Shown here one piece after another: positions 1-10,942 of a stretch of 64,000 nt of DNA. A program made the translations under genes and the position numbers. This stretch comes from Acinetobacter albensis (GTDB lineage: Bacteria; Pseudomonadota; Gammaproteobacteria; Pseudomonadales; Moraxellaceae). The DNA is taken from the NCBI RefSeq assembly GCF_900095025.1, contig NZ_FMBK01000015.1:1-64000 (forward strand). The letters run 5' to 3'. Position 1 is the stretch's first letter. Each line of letters starts with the position of its first letter. Under the pieces are notes generated by a model. It searched no databases. It was given only the letters and a program-made list of their open reading frames with translations, and was not told where the DNA came from.

Positions 1-18
1 TCGCCAGCTCATTATTCT

Positions 19-56
19 AAACCCCCCTCAGTCAAAAGACTGAGGGGGGTTTTTCT
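19..56 (+). terminator. Strong intrinsic terminator of an upstream gene
   Basis: A perfect 15-bp stem (19-33 with 38-52) closes an AAAA loop and runs into a T-rich tail. Its gene lies before the window. It isolates rpoN from upstream transcription. Confidence 0.85.
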
Positions 57-197
57 ATACATAATTTAAAAAGCTGGAAAGTGAAATAAATAAATAATAA
101 CGAACAGCATTTGTAGGAATTTTTTAAGTTATATGCTATAAAAATATAATTAGGCATAAAAATTGCTTGTAAATAATTTTAAAAATTTAGGAATTGT

Positions 198-1658
198 ATG
201 AAGTTATCGGTTGGATTAAAAGTTGCTAACTCTTTATCGCTTACACCGCAGTTACAGCAGGCCATTCGTTTACTTCAGTTATCTAGTTTGGAACTTGAAC
301 AAGAAATTCAACTTCAACTCGATAGTAATCCGCTATTAGATAAAGTAGAGGATCAGTTAAATATTGAGAGTTTAGCTTCTTTAGAGCAGAAAGAAAATGA
401 ACATGAAAATAAAGATCTTACCAATGAATTAAATGCAAATACACTTCCTGATGAATTGGCTGTAGATACAGATTGGGATGATATTTATACCCATCAACCA
501 ACAAGTTTAGGTTCACCCGAATATGAGGAGCGTGAAGATAATCGTCACGGTCATCTGGGTTTAAAAGAACATATGCTTGAACAAATTAATTTATTACATT
601 TTTCGCCAGTGGATAATTTAATTGCCCATTGTATTGTGGATGCTTTGGATGAAAAAGGCTTTTTAGATGCTGATCTCGATGAAATTACGACATCCGTTCA
701 GTATTTACTGGACTCTATGGATTATGCGGCTGAAGTCGAAAATGATGAAGTTGTTGTTGTCTTAAAGCATATTCAACGACTTGATCCGCCTGGTGTCGCA
801 TCGCGTAATTTGGCTGAATGCTTATTGGTACAATTGGAAAGTTTGCCATCAGAAACACCATATCGTCGTGAAGCAATCATTTTATTGGCTCATTATGAGT
901 TATTAATTTCAAATGAATTACAAAAATTGATCAAGCAAACAGGTTTAAATCAAGAACAATTGAAATCTTCGGTGGAATTATTAAAAACGTTAAAAGCTTA
1001 TCCAGGAATGGAGTTTGAGAATAAAGATTCAGACTATCAAATACCCGATGTAGTGGTGATGAAAAAGAACAATCATTGGCAGGTTAAATTAAATCCTGAT
1101 GTGATTCCAAAATTAAGAATCAATTCGTTTTATGCCAATATGATTCGACGCGCTGATCAAAGCAATGACAATCAATATTTGCGTAATCAAATGTTGGATG
1201 CCAAAAATTTTATTAAAAGTGTAGATGAGCGTCATAAAACTTTATTAAAAGTTGCGACTTGTATCGTGGAGCATCAGAAAAGATTTTTGGAAATCGGTGC
1301 TGAAGGGATGAAGCCTTTGATACTGCGTGATATTGCAGAGGAAGTAGAATTACATGAATCTACTGTTTCACGAGTCACGACCAATAAATATATGCTCACT
1401 CCGCGTGGTTTATTTGAATTAAAGTATTTTTTCTCCAGTCATGTGTCTACAACCACTGGGGGAGAGGCTTCCTCAATTGCCATTCGTGCTAAAATAAAAA
1501 AATTAATTGCTGAAGAAAATCCGCGTAAACCTTTGTCAGATAATATTATTGCTAATTTATTAAAAGATGATGGTATTGATGTCGCGCGAAGAACAGTCGC
1601 AAAATATCGAGAGTCGTTACATATTCCCTCATCATCTGAACGAAAAGTCTTGATCTAA
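198..1658 (+). CDS. rpoN: RNA polymerase sigma-54 factor RpoN
   Basis: Alternative sigma factor that directs RNA polymerase to -24/-12 promoters and needs AAA+ enhancer-binding activators. The 486 residues match the family length. The Gln/Leu-rich N-terminal activator-interaction region (about 1-50, with SLTPQLQQAIRLLQ) is followed by an acidic linker, the core-binding domain, and a C-terminal DNA-binding part ending in the RpoN box ARRTVAKYRE near residue 463. The ATG follows a GGAATTG stretch. hpf follows after a terminator, a neighbour arrangement common in gammaproteobacteria. Identification is secure. Confidence 0.97.
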   Translation: MKLSVGLKVANSLSLTPQLQQAIRLLQLSSLELEQEIQLQLDSNPLLDKVEDQLNIESLASLEQKENEHENKDLTNELNANTLPDELAVDTDWDDIYTHQPTSLGSPEYEEREDNRHGHLGLKEHMLEQINLLHFSPVDNLIAHCIVDALDEKGFLDADLDEITTSVQYLLDSMDYAAEVENDEVVVVLKHIQRLDPPGVASRNLAECLLVQLESLPSETPYRREAIILLAHYELLISNELQKLIKQTGLNQEQLKSSVELLKTLKAYPGMEFENKDSDYQIPDVVVMKKNNHWQVKLNPDVIPKLRINSFYANMIRRADQSNDNQYLRNQMLDAKNFIKSVDERHKTLLKVATCIVEHQKRFLEIGAEGMKPLILRDIAEEVELHESTVSRVTTNKYMLTPRGLFELKYFFSSHVSTTTGGEASSIAIRAKIKKLIAEENPRKPLSDNIIANLLKDDGIDVARRTVAKYRESLHIPSSSERKVLI

Positions 1659-1679
1659 AATTTAAAATATGGCTATTCT

Positions 1680-1715
1680 AGAGATTCATTATGACAACCT
1701 AATGAATCTCTTTTT
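1680..1715 (+). terminator. Intrinsic terminator after rpoN
   Basis: A 12-bp perfect stem (1680-1691 with 1700-1711) is followed by a T run. It lies about 20 bp after the rpoN stop and separates rpoN from hpf. Confidence 0.75.
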
Positions 1716-1824
1716 ACTTAAGGAATAGTTGCAATGATTTAATGTGAAGCAGATAAAATTTTACTTTCATTAACTCAGCCCGATTATTCTTTTATTATCC
1801 TAAAAGAAGGTGAGGGATAGAATT

Positions 1825-2160
1825 ATGCAAATAACAATTCGTGGTCACCATTTAACGATTACTCCTGCCATTGAAGAAGATATTCGCCTTAAATTTGGGC
1901 AAATGATCAAACATTTAGATCAAGTTAATAGTATGCAGGTGAAGCTTTCAAAAGATCATCAGATTGATAAACATTCTAAAAAAGGCAGTGCTAACCATAT
2001 TGCGGAGGCAATTATACGTTTGCCTGGGATTGAAATGTTTGCTCAGGCCAGTGCTGATGATATGTATACTTCGATTAAAAAATTAACAGATAAATTAAAA
2101 AGACAACTTCATAAGCATCGTGAAATGCAGGCTATTGTTCCCCCCTTAGTGAATATTTGA
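1825..2160 (+). CDS. hpf: Ribosome hibernation promoting factor, short form
   Basis: A small ribosome-binding protein that occupies the mRNA/tRNA channel of the 30S subunit and stabilises inactive 100S dimers in stationary phase. The 111 residues match short HPF/YfiA proteins: the N-terminal MQITIRGHHL strand, and the Lys-rich C-terminal helix (KLTDKLKRQLHKHRE) that contacts rRNA. There is no long-form C-terminal dimerisation domain. A GTG 15 bp upstream is in frame, but the ATG at 1825 has the better GGTGAGGG Shine-Dalgarno and gives the normal family N-terminus. It lies next to rpoN, as in many gammaproteobacteria. Confidence 0.93.
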   Translation: MQITIRGHHLTITPAIEEDIRLKFGQMIKHLDQVNSMQVKLSKDHQIDKHSKKGSANHIAEAIIRLPGIEMFAQASADDMYTSIKKLTDKLKRQLHKHREMQAIVPPLVNI

Positions 2161-2172
2161 TTTATTTTGAAT

Positions 2173-2203
2173 AAAAAGAGGTTTTATAAAGACCTCTTTT
2201 TTT
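2173..2203 (+). terminator. Intrinsic terminator after hpf
   Basis: A 10-bp stem (2173-2182 with 2192-2201) ends in a T run just after the hpf stop. Confidence 0.75.
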
Positions 2204-2295
2204 ATATATAAAATGTAAGACATTCCTGATTTATTTTCCATATTTATAGTAAAATGGCAGGTTTTACACCGTTGATCCTATAAGAGGTCTTTGTG

Positions 2296-2547
2296 ATGAA
2301 TAGTGAACAGCTCACTGAAATTTTAAAAGCTGCTTTTCCAGAGGCTGAAGTTGCAGTTAGTGGGCAAGGCGGTAAGTTTGATCTTCGAATCGTAGATGCA
2401 CAATTTGAAGGAAAGCGCCCAGTTGCACGTCAACAAACGGTTTATGCTCCGTTAAATTCATATATTGCCAGCGGCGAAGTACATGCCGTCACTATTCGTG
2501 CAATGACTCAAGAAGAATGGCGTAAAGCAAGCTTATTCGGAGCTTAA
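2296..2547 (+). CDS. ibaG: BolA/IbaG family protein
   Basis: A small BolA-like protein of the IbaG type. Family members partner monothiol glutaredoxins in iron-sulfur trafficking, and IbaG is linked to acid stress and envelope lipid asymmetry. The 83-residue BolA fold shows the conserved segment with RQQTVYAPLNSYIASGEVHA and the C-terminal helix. Two in-frame starts are possible, GTG 2293 and ATG 2296. The AAGAGG at 2282-2287 is better spaced for 2296. It sits 6 bp before murA, the conserved gammaproteobacterial order, and is probably cotranscribed with it. Confidence 0.9.
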   Translation: MNSEQLTEILKAAFPEAEVAVSGQGGKFDLRIVDAQFEGKRPVARQQTVYAPLNSYIASGEVHAVTIRAMTQEEWRKASLFGA

Positions 2548-2553
2548 AAATAA

Positions 2554-4505
<1,952 letters not shown>

Positions 4506-4525
4506 TATTCATATATACCACTTCG

Positions 4526-4556
4526 AAAAACCGTCACACTGTGGCGGTTTTTTTTA
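4526..4556 (+). terminator. Intrinsic terminator after hisG
   Basis: A 7-bp GC-rich stem (4531-4537 with 4541-4547, one G-T pair) has flanking A and T runs. It separates ibaG-murA-hisG from hisD. Confidence 0.75.
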
Positions 4557-4643
4557 TACTCATTTTAAATCGACGGGTGAAAAAAATATTTGCTGTTTTC
4601 GTCCTTTTTTTTGTTAAAACAGCATGAATAGATGCGTGATTGC

Positions 4644-4703
4644 TACCCACAAACTTTAGGAAACAAGGTAAACTTAACTTTTCCATATTCAACCTTGTGG
4701 GTA
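4644..4703 (+). promoter_or_regulatory. Candidate hisD leader with two mutually exclusive hairpins
   Basis: TACCCACAA (4644-4652) is exactly complementary to TTGTGGGTA (4695-4703). An overlapping arm ACCTTGT (4692-4698) can instead pair with ACAAGGT (4663-4669). The shared arm holds the only purine-rich, SD-like stretch (GTGGG) just before the hisD ATG at 4709. This is the geometry of a translational switch. No His-codon-rich leader peptide is seen. Regulation is inferred. Confidence 0.35.
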
Positions 4704-4708
4704 AATTG

Positions 4709-5998
4709 ATGCGACGTTTATCGACTCAAGATCAAAGCTTTAAGCAAATATTTGCTGAATTATTGGCTTTTGAAACAGTGAGTGACCCTGAACTTTTAAA
4801 AACTGTAGAGCAAATCATTGCTGATGTTCGTCAATATGGCGATGCTCATGTTCTTAAATTGACTCAACAGTTCGATCGAAATCCTGCGCATCAATTCTCA
4901 GAACTTGAACTGACTCAACAACAATTAGAAATTGCTTTTGATGGTTTGGATTATCACGTCCGCGAAGCTTTAGAGTTGGCAGCGAATCGAATTCGTGAGT
5001 TTCATCAAGCTCAGAAACAAGAAGGCTGGACTTATATAGATGATTTGGGGAATACCTTAGGTCAAAAAATTACAGCGCTTGACCGGGTTGGAATTTATGT
5101 ACCTGGTGGTTTAGCGTCTTATCCATCCTCAGTCTTGATGAATGCAATTCCTGCTCATGTTGCGGGCGTACCTGAAATTATTATGGTGGTTCCTGCGCCA
5201 AAGGGTGAGTTAAATCCACTTGTGTTAGCTGCTGCCTATTTGGCCGGTGTAAGTCGAGTATTTACCATAGGCGGTGCACAAGCTGTGGCTGCACTGGCTT
5301 ATGGAACAGAAACGATTCCAAGTGTAGATAAAATTACTGGTCCTGGGAACCGTTTTGTTGCTGCAGCAAAACGTGCCGTATTCGGTCAAGTTGGCATTGA
5401 TATGATTGCTGGGCCTTCTGAAATTTTGGTTTATGCCGAAGGTCAGAATAATGCTCAATGGTTAGCGATGGACTTATTGTCACAAGCAGAACATGACACC
5501 GTTGCACAAGCGATTTTTATTACACCAGATGAGCAACTGCTAAATGAAGTTGAACAAGCGATTGAAGAACATTTAGCCAATTTACCCAAAGCTGAAATTG
5601 CTCGTACTTCTATTAAAAATCGTGGTGCTTTGATTTTGGTAAAAGATCGTCAAGAAGCCATTGATTTGATTAACCAAGTCGCACCGGAACATTTAGAACT
5701 TTGTTTAGATGAAGCCGAGCAAATGGCAGAACAAATTCGCCATGCTGGTGCAATTTTTATGGGCCGTTATACGCCTGAAGCGATTGGTGATTATTGTGCA
5801 GGGCCAAACCACGTATTACCAACCTCTGGTACAGCACGCTTTTCATCACCACTTGGCGTCTATGACTTCCAAAAGCGTTCAAGTTTAATCATGTGCTCGC
5901 AACAAGGTGTGAAGACATTGGCCAAAACAGCAGATATCTTGGCGCAAGAAGAAAACTTAGATGCGCATGCACGTTCTGCACGCTATCGTTATCAATAA
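4709..5998 (+). CDS. hisD: Histidinol dehydrogenase
   Basis: Zn- and NAD-dependent enzyme oxidising histidinol to histidine in two steps, the last of the pathway. From the ATG at 4709 it has 429 residues, the usual length. A longer TTG-initiated frame from 4640 would add 23 non-family residues and run through the leader hairpins, so I reject it. The family signature covers [16 protein letters not shown] and the following IAGPSE, and the SQAEHD Zn/substrate motif and the C-terminal PEHLEL and [13 protein letters not shown] stretches are intact. It is followed by a terminator and hisC. Confidence 0.97.
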   Translation: MRRLSTQDQSFKQIFAELLAFETVSDPELLKTVEQIIADVRQYGDAHVLKLTQQFDRNPAHQFSELELTQQQLEIAFDGLDYHVREALELAANRIREFHQAQKQEGWTYIDDLGNTLGQKITALDRVGIYVPGGLASYPSSVLMNAIPAHVAGVPEIIMVVPAPKGELNPLVLAAAYLAGVSRVFTIGGAQAVAALAYGTETIPSVDKITGPGNRFVAAAKRAVFGQVGIDMIAGPSEILVYAEGQNNAQWLAMDLLSQAEHDTVAQAIFITPDEQLLNEVEQAIEEHLANLPKAEIARTSIKNRGALILVKDRQEAIDLINQVAPEHLELCLDEAEQMAEQIRHAGAIFMGRYTPEAIGDYCAGPNHVLPTSGTARFSSPLGVYDFQKRSSLIMCSQQGVKTLAKTADILAQEENLDAHARSARYRYQ

Positions 5999-6008
5999 GT
6001 TTTGATTG

Positions 6009-6037
6009 AAAAAAGGCTGATTGATCGGCCTTTTTTT
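6009..6037 (+). terminator. Intrinsic terminator between hisD and hisC
   Basis: A9-GGC pairs with GCC-T7 across a short loop directly after the hisD stop. Readthrough to hisC, 35 bp on, is plausible. Confidence 0.65.
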
Positions 6038-6071
6038 AAGCCTATAACAGATTTAATCGAGATATTAAAAA

Positions 6072-7160
6072 ATGAAAATTACAACAGAGCAAATGCGTTT
6101 TTGGAGCCCGAGCATACGTGAACTTGAACCGTATATTCCAGGTGAGCAGCCAAAAATTCAGAATTTATTGAAATTAAACACCAATGAAAATCCTTATCCA
6201 CCTTCACCCAAAGTGGTTGCCGCTGTACAGGGTGTTTTAGAAAATGCAGCCGATGTTCTGCGTTTATATCCTGATTCAGATGCATCAGAATTAAAACGAG
6301 CCATTGCACAACAACAAAATGTTGATATGAGCAACGTCTTTGTCGGAAATGGATCTGATGAAGTATTAGCCCATATTTTTAAAGCATTTTTTGTACAAGA
6401 TTTACCTTTGTTGTATGCAGATATTACTTATAGTTTTTATCCTGTTTATAGTCAGTTTTTTGGTGTTAAAACCAAAATTTTACCTTTAAATGAAGATTTT
6501 GAAATTGAAGTAGATGACTATAAGCAAGCCAATGGCGGCATCATTATTACTAATCCAAATGCCCCGACCAGTATTGCACTTGGTATATCTGCAATTGAAC
6601 AGTTACTTCAATCAAATCCAAATTCGGTCATCGTGATTGATGAAGCCTATGTCGATTTTGGTGCTGAATCTGCAATCCAATTGACTAAAAAATATGACAA
6701 TTTGGTGGTCTGTCAAACGACTTCAAAGTCGCGTTCACTTGCGGGTTTAAGAGTAGGTTTCGCGATTGCACAGCCGCATTTGATTACGGCCTTAGAAGCA
6801 GTTAAAAATAGTTTTAATTCATATCCAATCGATCGTTTCGCAATAGTAGCAGCAGTTGCTTCCTTTGAAGATCAAGCTTATTTCGAAACACAATGTCAAA
6901 GAGTGATCGATAGTCGTGAAAATTTAGTGAATGATTTGGTGGAATTAGGTTTTAAGGTTTTACCATCAAAAGCTAATTTTATTTTTGCAACACTAGCAGA
7001 AAAAGATGCCGGTGAGTTAGCTGCAGAATTAAGAGAGCATGGCATTATTGTCCGCTATTTTAATAAGCCGCGTATTAATCAATATTTACGTATTACGGTT
7101 GGTACCGATGAGCAAAATCAGCGTTTAATAGATACTTTAAAAAATAATATCTTGGTTTAA
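6072..7160 (+). CDS. hisC: Histidinol-phosphate aminotransferase
   Basis: PLP-dependent class I/II aminotransferase that converts imidazole-acetol phosphate and glutamate to histidinol phosphate. The 362 residues match the family. The N-terminal LNTNENPYPPSPKV substrate motif, the VIDEAYVDF Asp/Tyr that bind PLP, and the PLP lysine in TTSKSRSLAGLRVG are present. It is the third his gene of the cluster and ends convergently with pabB at a shared terminator region. HisC enzymes often overlap in activity with aromatic aminotransferases, but this context supports histidine synthesis. Confidence 0.96.
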   Translation: MKITTEQMRFWSPSIRELEPYIPGEQPKIQNLLKLNTNENPYPPSPKVVAAVQGVLENAADVLRLYPDSDASELKRAIAQQQNVDMSNVFVGNGSDEVLAHIFKAFFVQDLPLLYADITYSFYPVYSQFFGVKTKILPLNEDFEIEVDDYKQANGGIIITNPNAPTSIALGISAIEQLLQSNPNSVIVIDEAYVDFGAESAIQLTKKYDNLVVCQTTSKSRSLAGLRVGFAIAQPHLITALEAVKNSFNSYPIDRFAIVAAVASFEDQAYFETQCQRVIDSRENLVNDLVELGFKVLPSKANFIFATLAEKDAGELAAELREHGIIVRYFNKPRINQYLRITVGTDEQNQRLIDTLKNNILV

Positions 7161-7204
7161 TTTTATTATTCAGTATCTGATTGCAAAAAGATAAAGATTA
7201 ATTT

Positions 7205-7237
7205 AAAGCGAACGCTCATTTGATGGTTCGCTTTTTT
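7205..7237 (+). terminator. Intrinsic terminator after hisC
   Basis: AAAGCGAAC (7205-7213) pairs with GTTCGCTTT (7226-7234), followed by T's. It overlaps the end of convergent pabB. Confidence 0.75.
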
Positions 7238-8573
7238 ATTTCTTTTTTGCATAATGATTGAGTAAATCCAGCATCGCAGAAACTTTATCAAAGCATTCTT
7301 GATATTCGGCATCGGCATCGGAAGCAATAGTGATGCCGCCACCGGCCCACAATGAAACATTTTCTTGATATTTTTGAATAGAGCGAATTAAAATATTCCA
7401 AGAACCTGTCCCATCAACATTAAAATAACCCAAACTACCGCAGTAAGCACCACGTGGTGCCACTTCAAGTTCATCAATAATTTGCATGGCACGAATTTTA
7501 GGTGCACCAGTAATTGAACCACCAGGCAGTGCGGACATCAGTACATCTAACGGGGAAACAGATTCTTTTAGTGTTGCTGTAATTTCACTGACCATATGAT
7601 GAACTTGCTTAAAGGACTCAATTTCAAAAAGTTGAGTTGTATTCACTGATCCTATTTCGGCATAACGGCTTAAATCATTGCGCATTAAATCGACAATCAT
7701 CAGATTCTCAGCTTGATCTTTTTCAGATTGAATCAGTTTTTGTTTAGATCCTTCATCTAAAGTAGAGTCGCTATAACGAGGCATTGTTCCTTTGATCGGC
7801 CGTGTAATTATTTTCCGATCATGTTTAAAATCAATGAATAATTCGGGGGAACAACTGAGTAATTCAAAATCATCAATTTTTAAATAGCCTGAATAGGGGG
7901 CATCGGTGAGTTTCCAAAAGTCTTCAGCTGTTGCCAATAATAACCCTTCAGCTTTTGCAGTAAATTCCTGTGTTAAATTTATTTGATAGCAATCACCTGC
8001 TTGAATATATTCTTGGACCTGCATAAAAGCATTCAGATAGTTATTTTTATCCCAACTTGGCGTACATGGTTGGTTCAATAAAAAAAAAGGTTTATTTTCA
8101 CGATTTAATTCTTTCTGAACACGTTCAAATATTGCTTCTCCTTCTTCTTCATCGCTAAAAAATGTCCATCCTTCAGGAGTAAGTTTTAAATAGCTATGAT
8201 AAACCCCTAAAAATAAGCTGGGTTGTAGTTTTTCTTGAAGATTAACGTATTCTTGAGCCGCATGATCATAACTAATAAAACCAATTAAACCGCCCTTAAA
8301 ATCATGTAAATTATTTTGGTTGAGAGGTTTGGAAACAAAATTAAAATCTGTAAATTGAGTTTGTTCTTGATATTGACAGAGTGTAATTCTTTTAAAATTT
8401 TGAGAAATTTTATTTTTAATCAAAAGATATTCAGAAGCAAAAAAAGCAATAACGGGTTGATTGTTGTTTTTTAAATAAACCAAATGGTTAAAAGATGATA
8501 AAGCTGAAAGGATTTGAGCAGCGCTAATTGATTGTTTAATTAATAATTTTTGAAAGATGTGAGAGTGGTGCAT
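7236..8573 (-). CDS. pabB: Aminodeoxychorismate synthase component I
   Basis: Chorismate-utilising enzyme that, with the glutamine amidotransferase PabA, makes 4-amino-4-deoxychorismate for folate. The 445 residues have an N-terminal anthranilate-synthase-I-like region and a chorismate-binding C-terminal half with the PIKGTMPR, DLMRNDLSRYAE and LPGGSITGAPKI motifs. The Lys in PIKGT is the nucleophile typical of PabB rather than TrpE. No pabA adjoins it, so component II must be encoded elsewhere. A T9 tract on the coding strand (plus-strand A9 at 8080-8088) codes normally through it. Confidence 0.92.
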   Translation of the reverse strand: MHHSHIFQKLLIKQSISAAQILSALSSFNHLVYLKNNNQPVIAFFASEYLLIKNKISQNFKRITLCQYQEQTQFTDFNFVSKPLNQNNLHDFKGGLIGFISYDHAAQEYVNLQEKLQPSLFLGVYHSYLKLTPEGWTFFSDEEEGEAIFERVQKELNRENKPFFLLNQPCTPSWDKNNYLNAFMQVQEYIQAGDCYQINLTQEFTAKAEGLLLATAEDFWKLTDAPYSGYLKIDDFELLSCSPELFIDFKHDRKIITRPIKGTMPRYSDSTLDEGSKQKLIQSEKDQAENLMIVDLMRNDLSRYAEIGSVNTTQLFEIESFKQVHHMVSEITATLKESVSPLDVLMSALPGGSITGAPKIRAMQIIDELEVAPRGAYCGSLGYFNVDGTGSWNILIRSIQKYQENVSLWAGGGITIASDADAEYQECFDKVSAMLDLLNHYAKKK

Positions 8574-8730
8574 ACAGATAAAAGTATCAAAGGCTATACA
8601 GATATTTGCTATTCTATAACACTATTTATGCACAAAGTACGTAAATACCGTTTGTCGGTAACATAAATATTACGACCAATAACAGTTGAATAAAACATCA
8701 CACAGATATAACTTTAGTGAGGCAATAAAG

Positions 8731-8791
8731 ATCACTCAAGGAAAATTCACTGTTGACTAAAAAAGAACAGCAATAGTGAATATCGAGTGAT
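8731..8791 (+). promoter_or_regulatory. Nested-hairpin 5' leader of filA
   Basis: An outer pair ATCACTC (8731-8737) / GAGTGAT (8785-8791) encloses an 11-bp stem ATTCACTGTTG (8745-8755) / CAATAGTGAAT (8771-8781) with one G-U pair. It lies about 40 nt before the filA ATG and leaves the GGGAGAG SD exposed. A stability or regulatory role for the transcript is inferred. Confidence 0.45.
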
Positions 8792-8831
8792 TCCTAATCG
8801 AAAAAAAATAATACTCTTGGGAGAGTACGAA

Positions 8832-9866
8832 ATGAAAAAATTCACTAAACTTGCTTTAGTTTCTTCATTAGCAATTAGCGCAAACGCGATGGCAATGCAA
8901 GCAATGGATGATGCTACATTGGGCGCTACTACTGGTCAAGATGGAATTAACATCGGGATTGGTCTTTCAAAAATTGAAATTGAAAAATTATTTATTCATG
9001 ACAATAATGGTTTAACTGCAGCGGGTACAGCGGGTACAGCGGGTTTTGGTGGTACATCAACTGCGGGTGCTATTTCAATTAAAGGAAATGGTGCTGGTGC
9101 GACTGCAACCAATGGTATCGTTATTTCTGCTCCAGTAAATGCTGCGGGTACTGCTTATGATACAACTCGTATGTTGGCTACTGGGCACTTGGCTGATTTG
9201 TCTATCGATTCGGATGCTGGTACAGGTACAGGAAACACTGCATTTATTAATATTGCTGCGAAAGTATCTGGTTTAGATATTGCAATTGGTGAAATTGGTG
9301 TTACAGCTTCTAATGCTGCTCCTGCTGTTGGTGCAACTTCGATTCGTCGTGGTGGTGATGATGCGAACTACAATGCAGTTCTAAGTGGTTTAACCCTTAA
9401 AACTGGTAAAATGGATGCCAACATTCAAGTCGGTGCTTCACCTCAAGGTGCGATGATTATTCTTGATACAACGATGATTGGTGGTTTAGAAATCACTAAC
9501 TTGGGTATTTTGGATAATTCAACTAGACAAGGTGCGGGTGATGGTACTAGTGCGGCTAACCGTGCAGCTGGTGAAATCCATATCGATAGCATAAAAGTTG
9601 CAACTGCTAATACTACTGATTTGGCTGTAGATGCTAAAGTAAGTGTTTATGGTAAAACTGATACCAATAATGGTTACTTACAAATTGTTGCTGGGACAAA
9701 AAATACAACAGGTACAGACATTTATGTTTCTGGTGTTAAATTAGGTAGTTCAGCTGCTGCTTCAATTGGTGATATTGAAGTGCAAGGTTTGAAAACTTAT
9801 TACAACCCAACTGGCGCTTTCGGTGCTAATGTGATTGGTACTGCAATCACAGTATCTGGTCACTAA
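8832..9866 (+). CDS. filA: FilA-like exported surface protein
   Basis: Function not established. This looks like the major exported protein of the fil cluster. The ATG at 8832 has a GGGAGAG SD and begins a clear Sec signal (MKKFTKLALVSSLAISANAMA). I reject the upstream in-frame start. The mature N-terminus carries MDDATLGATTGQDGI, a short motif I associate with exported Acinetobacter proteins annotated FilA. The rest is Gly/Ala/Thr/Asn-rich with alternating hydrophobic residues, no Cys, and a GTA-type triplet repeat near residue 60, consistent with a beta-rich extracellular or outer-membrane protein. A structured leader precedes it and a strong terminator follows, which would make it more abundant than filB-F. 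The symbol rests on recalled synteny. Confidence 0.75.
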   Translation: MKKFTKLALVSSLAISANAMAMQAMDDATLGATTGQDGINIGIGLSKIEIEKLFIHDNNGLTAAGTAGTAGFGGTSTAGAISIKGNGAGATATNGIVISAPVNAAGTAYDTTRMLATGHLADLSIDSDAGTGTGNTAFINIAAKVSGLDIAIGEIGVTASNAAPAVGATSIRRGGDDANYNAVLSGLTLKTGKMDANIQVGASPQGAMIILDTTMIGGLEITNLGILDNSTRQGAGDGTSAANRAAGEIHIDSIKVATANTTDLAVDAKVSVYGKTDTNNGYLQIVAGTKNTTGTDIYVSGVKLGSSAAASIGDIEVQGLKTYYNPTGAFGANVIGTAITVSGH

Positions 9867-9875
9867 TTTGGTTTG

Positions 9876-9909
9876 AAAAAAGCGCGTGAATTCACGCGCT
9901 TTTTTTTTA
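9876..9909 (+). terminator. Strong intrinsic terminator between filA and filB
   Basis: AAAAAGCGCGTG pairs perfectly with CACGCGCTTTTT around AATT, followed by T9. It should end most transcripts after filA and set a high FilA to FilB-F ratio. Confidence 0.85.
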
Positions 9910-9993
9910 CAAAAATAATGTTAAATTTTTCAAAAAGGCTAAATAAAAGCTGTTTTTTTTTATAAAAAAGGTTATCTTTCTGTTACATGGATG

Positions 9994-10009
9994 TAGAGCA
10001 TAAGCTCTA
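9994..10009 (+). promoter_or_regulatory. Small hairpin in the filB leader
   Basis: TAGAGC-ATAA-GCTCTA lies in the 150-bp filA-filB gap, upstream of a possible 25-codon leader ORF (10035-10112) that has an AAAGG SD and overlaps the filB start out of frame. No function can be assigned. Confidence 0.25.
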
Positions 10010-10062
10010 GAACAATATTATACAAAGGCGCGTCATGCCGATAAATAGAAAAGTTAAAAGAT

Positions 10063-10896
10063 ATGTTAGAGATTGCATTAGGCTCGGCATTGATGTACTA
10101 CTTTGCCACTGAAGCCTTTGATATTAAGAAAAAACCAGCAGAGGCTGTGTATTACACAGAAATGCTCGATTCTCGCCAAAACTCCTTTAATCGCATGCAC
10201 AGAGAGCCAGTTCTCATTAAGCCTGCTTTAGTGGATCAATTTCGCGGTATTGTTCGTCAAGCTTATGATTATAGCTGTGGATCAGCAGCATTAACGACAT
10301 TACTCAATGGTTATGTTGGTACGCAGTTATCTGAGCAACAAACCATGAATGGATTGTTGAAATTTGGCGAAACAGAAAAGATTATTCAACGCCGCAGTTT
10401 TTCTCTTTTAGATATGAAACGTTTTGTTGGTGCATTGGGTTTAGAAAGCGGTGGCTTTAAGGGCGAATTTTCAGATTTAGTCAAGCAAGCTCAACCTGCA
10501 ATTGTACCTATTTCTTATGCTGGGTTTAAACATTTTGTTGTCTTTAAGGCGTATAAAAATGGTCGAGTATATGTCGCCGATCCTGCCTTAGGGAATATTA
10601 GTTTTGATGAGCAGCGTTTTAAAGAAATTTGGGAAAATAATACGCTCTTTTTAATTAATGTCGCACCCGAGCAAAGAAAAAGTCTATTGGCTTTACAAGA
10701 TGCTGACTTACGTCATGTCGAGGATGCAACAGTGAATCGCTATGCTTTTGTTGATATGCAATATCCTCAATTTTATAGTGAAAAAATTGCAGATAAAGCC
10801 TCAACAATTCGGTTAGATAAAAATTTAAATGAAGATTCAGCCAATTTTGGTGACCCGACATATAATTTCTTAAGACTTTATTACAAAAGTAAATAA
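10063..10896 (+). CDS. filB: FilB-like C39-family peptidase protein
   Basis: A papain-like protein of the C39 (bacteriocin-processing) type. The Cys is in YDYSCGSAAL (Cys72), the His in FKHFVVF (His157) and the Asp in VADPALGN (Asp173), so the triad looks intact. The 277-residue chain has an N-terminal hydrophobic stretch (LEIALGSALMYYFA) that could act as an export signal or anchor. There is no ABC-transporter domain, unlike C39 exporters. Free-standing C39 domains next to beta-barrels suggest periplasmic processing or peptide binding. FilA is the obvious neighbouring substrate, but that is inference. The SD for this ATG is weak. Confidence 0.8.
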   Translation: MLEIALGSALMYYFATEAFDIKKKPAEAVYYTEMLDSRQNSFNRMHREPVLIKPALVDQFRGIVRQAYDYSCGSAALTTLLNGYVGTQLSEQQTMNGLLKFGETEKIIQRRSFSLLDMKRFVGALGLESGGFKGEFSDLVKQAQPAIVPISYAGFKHFVVFKAYKNGRVYVADPALGNISFDEQRFKEIWENNTLFLINVAPEQRKSLLALQDADLRHVEDATVNRYAFVDMQYPQFYSEKIADKASTIRLDKNLNEDSANFGDPTYNFLRLYYKSK

Positions 10897-10942
10897 CGTT
10901 TTAACAGTGCAGATTAAAAAAATAAAAATGGTAGGATGAAAT

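Noticed and set aside
8080..8088. A9 tract inside pabB as a phase-variation site
   Set aside because: The frame is intact through the tract and the gene is a housekeeping enzyme. AT-rich DNA gives such runs by chance.
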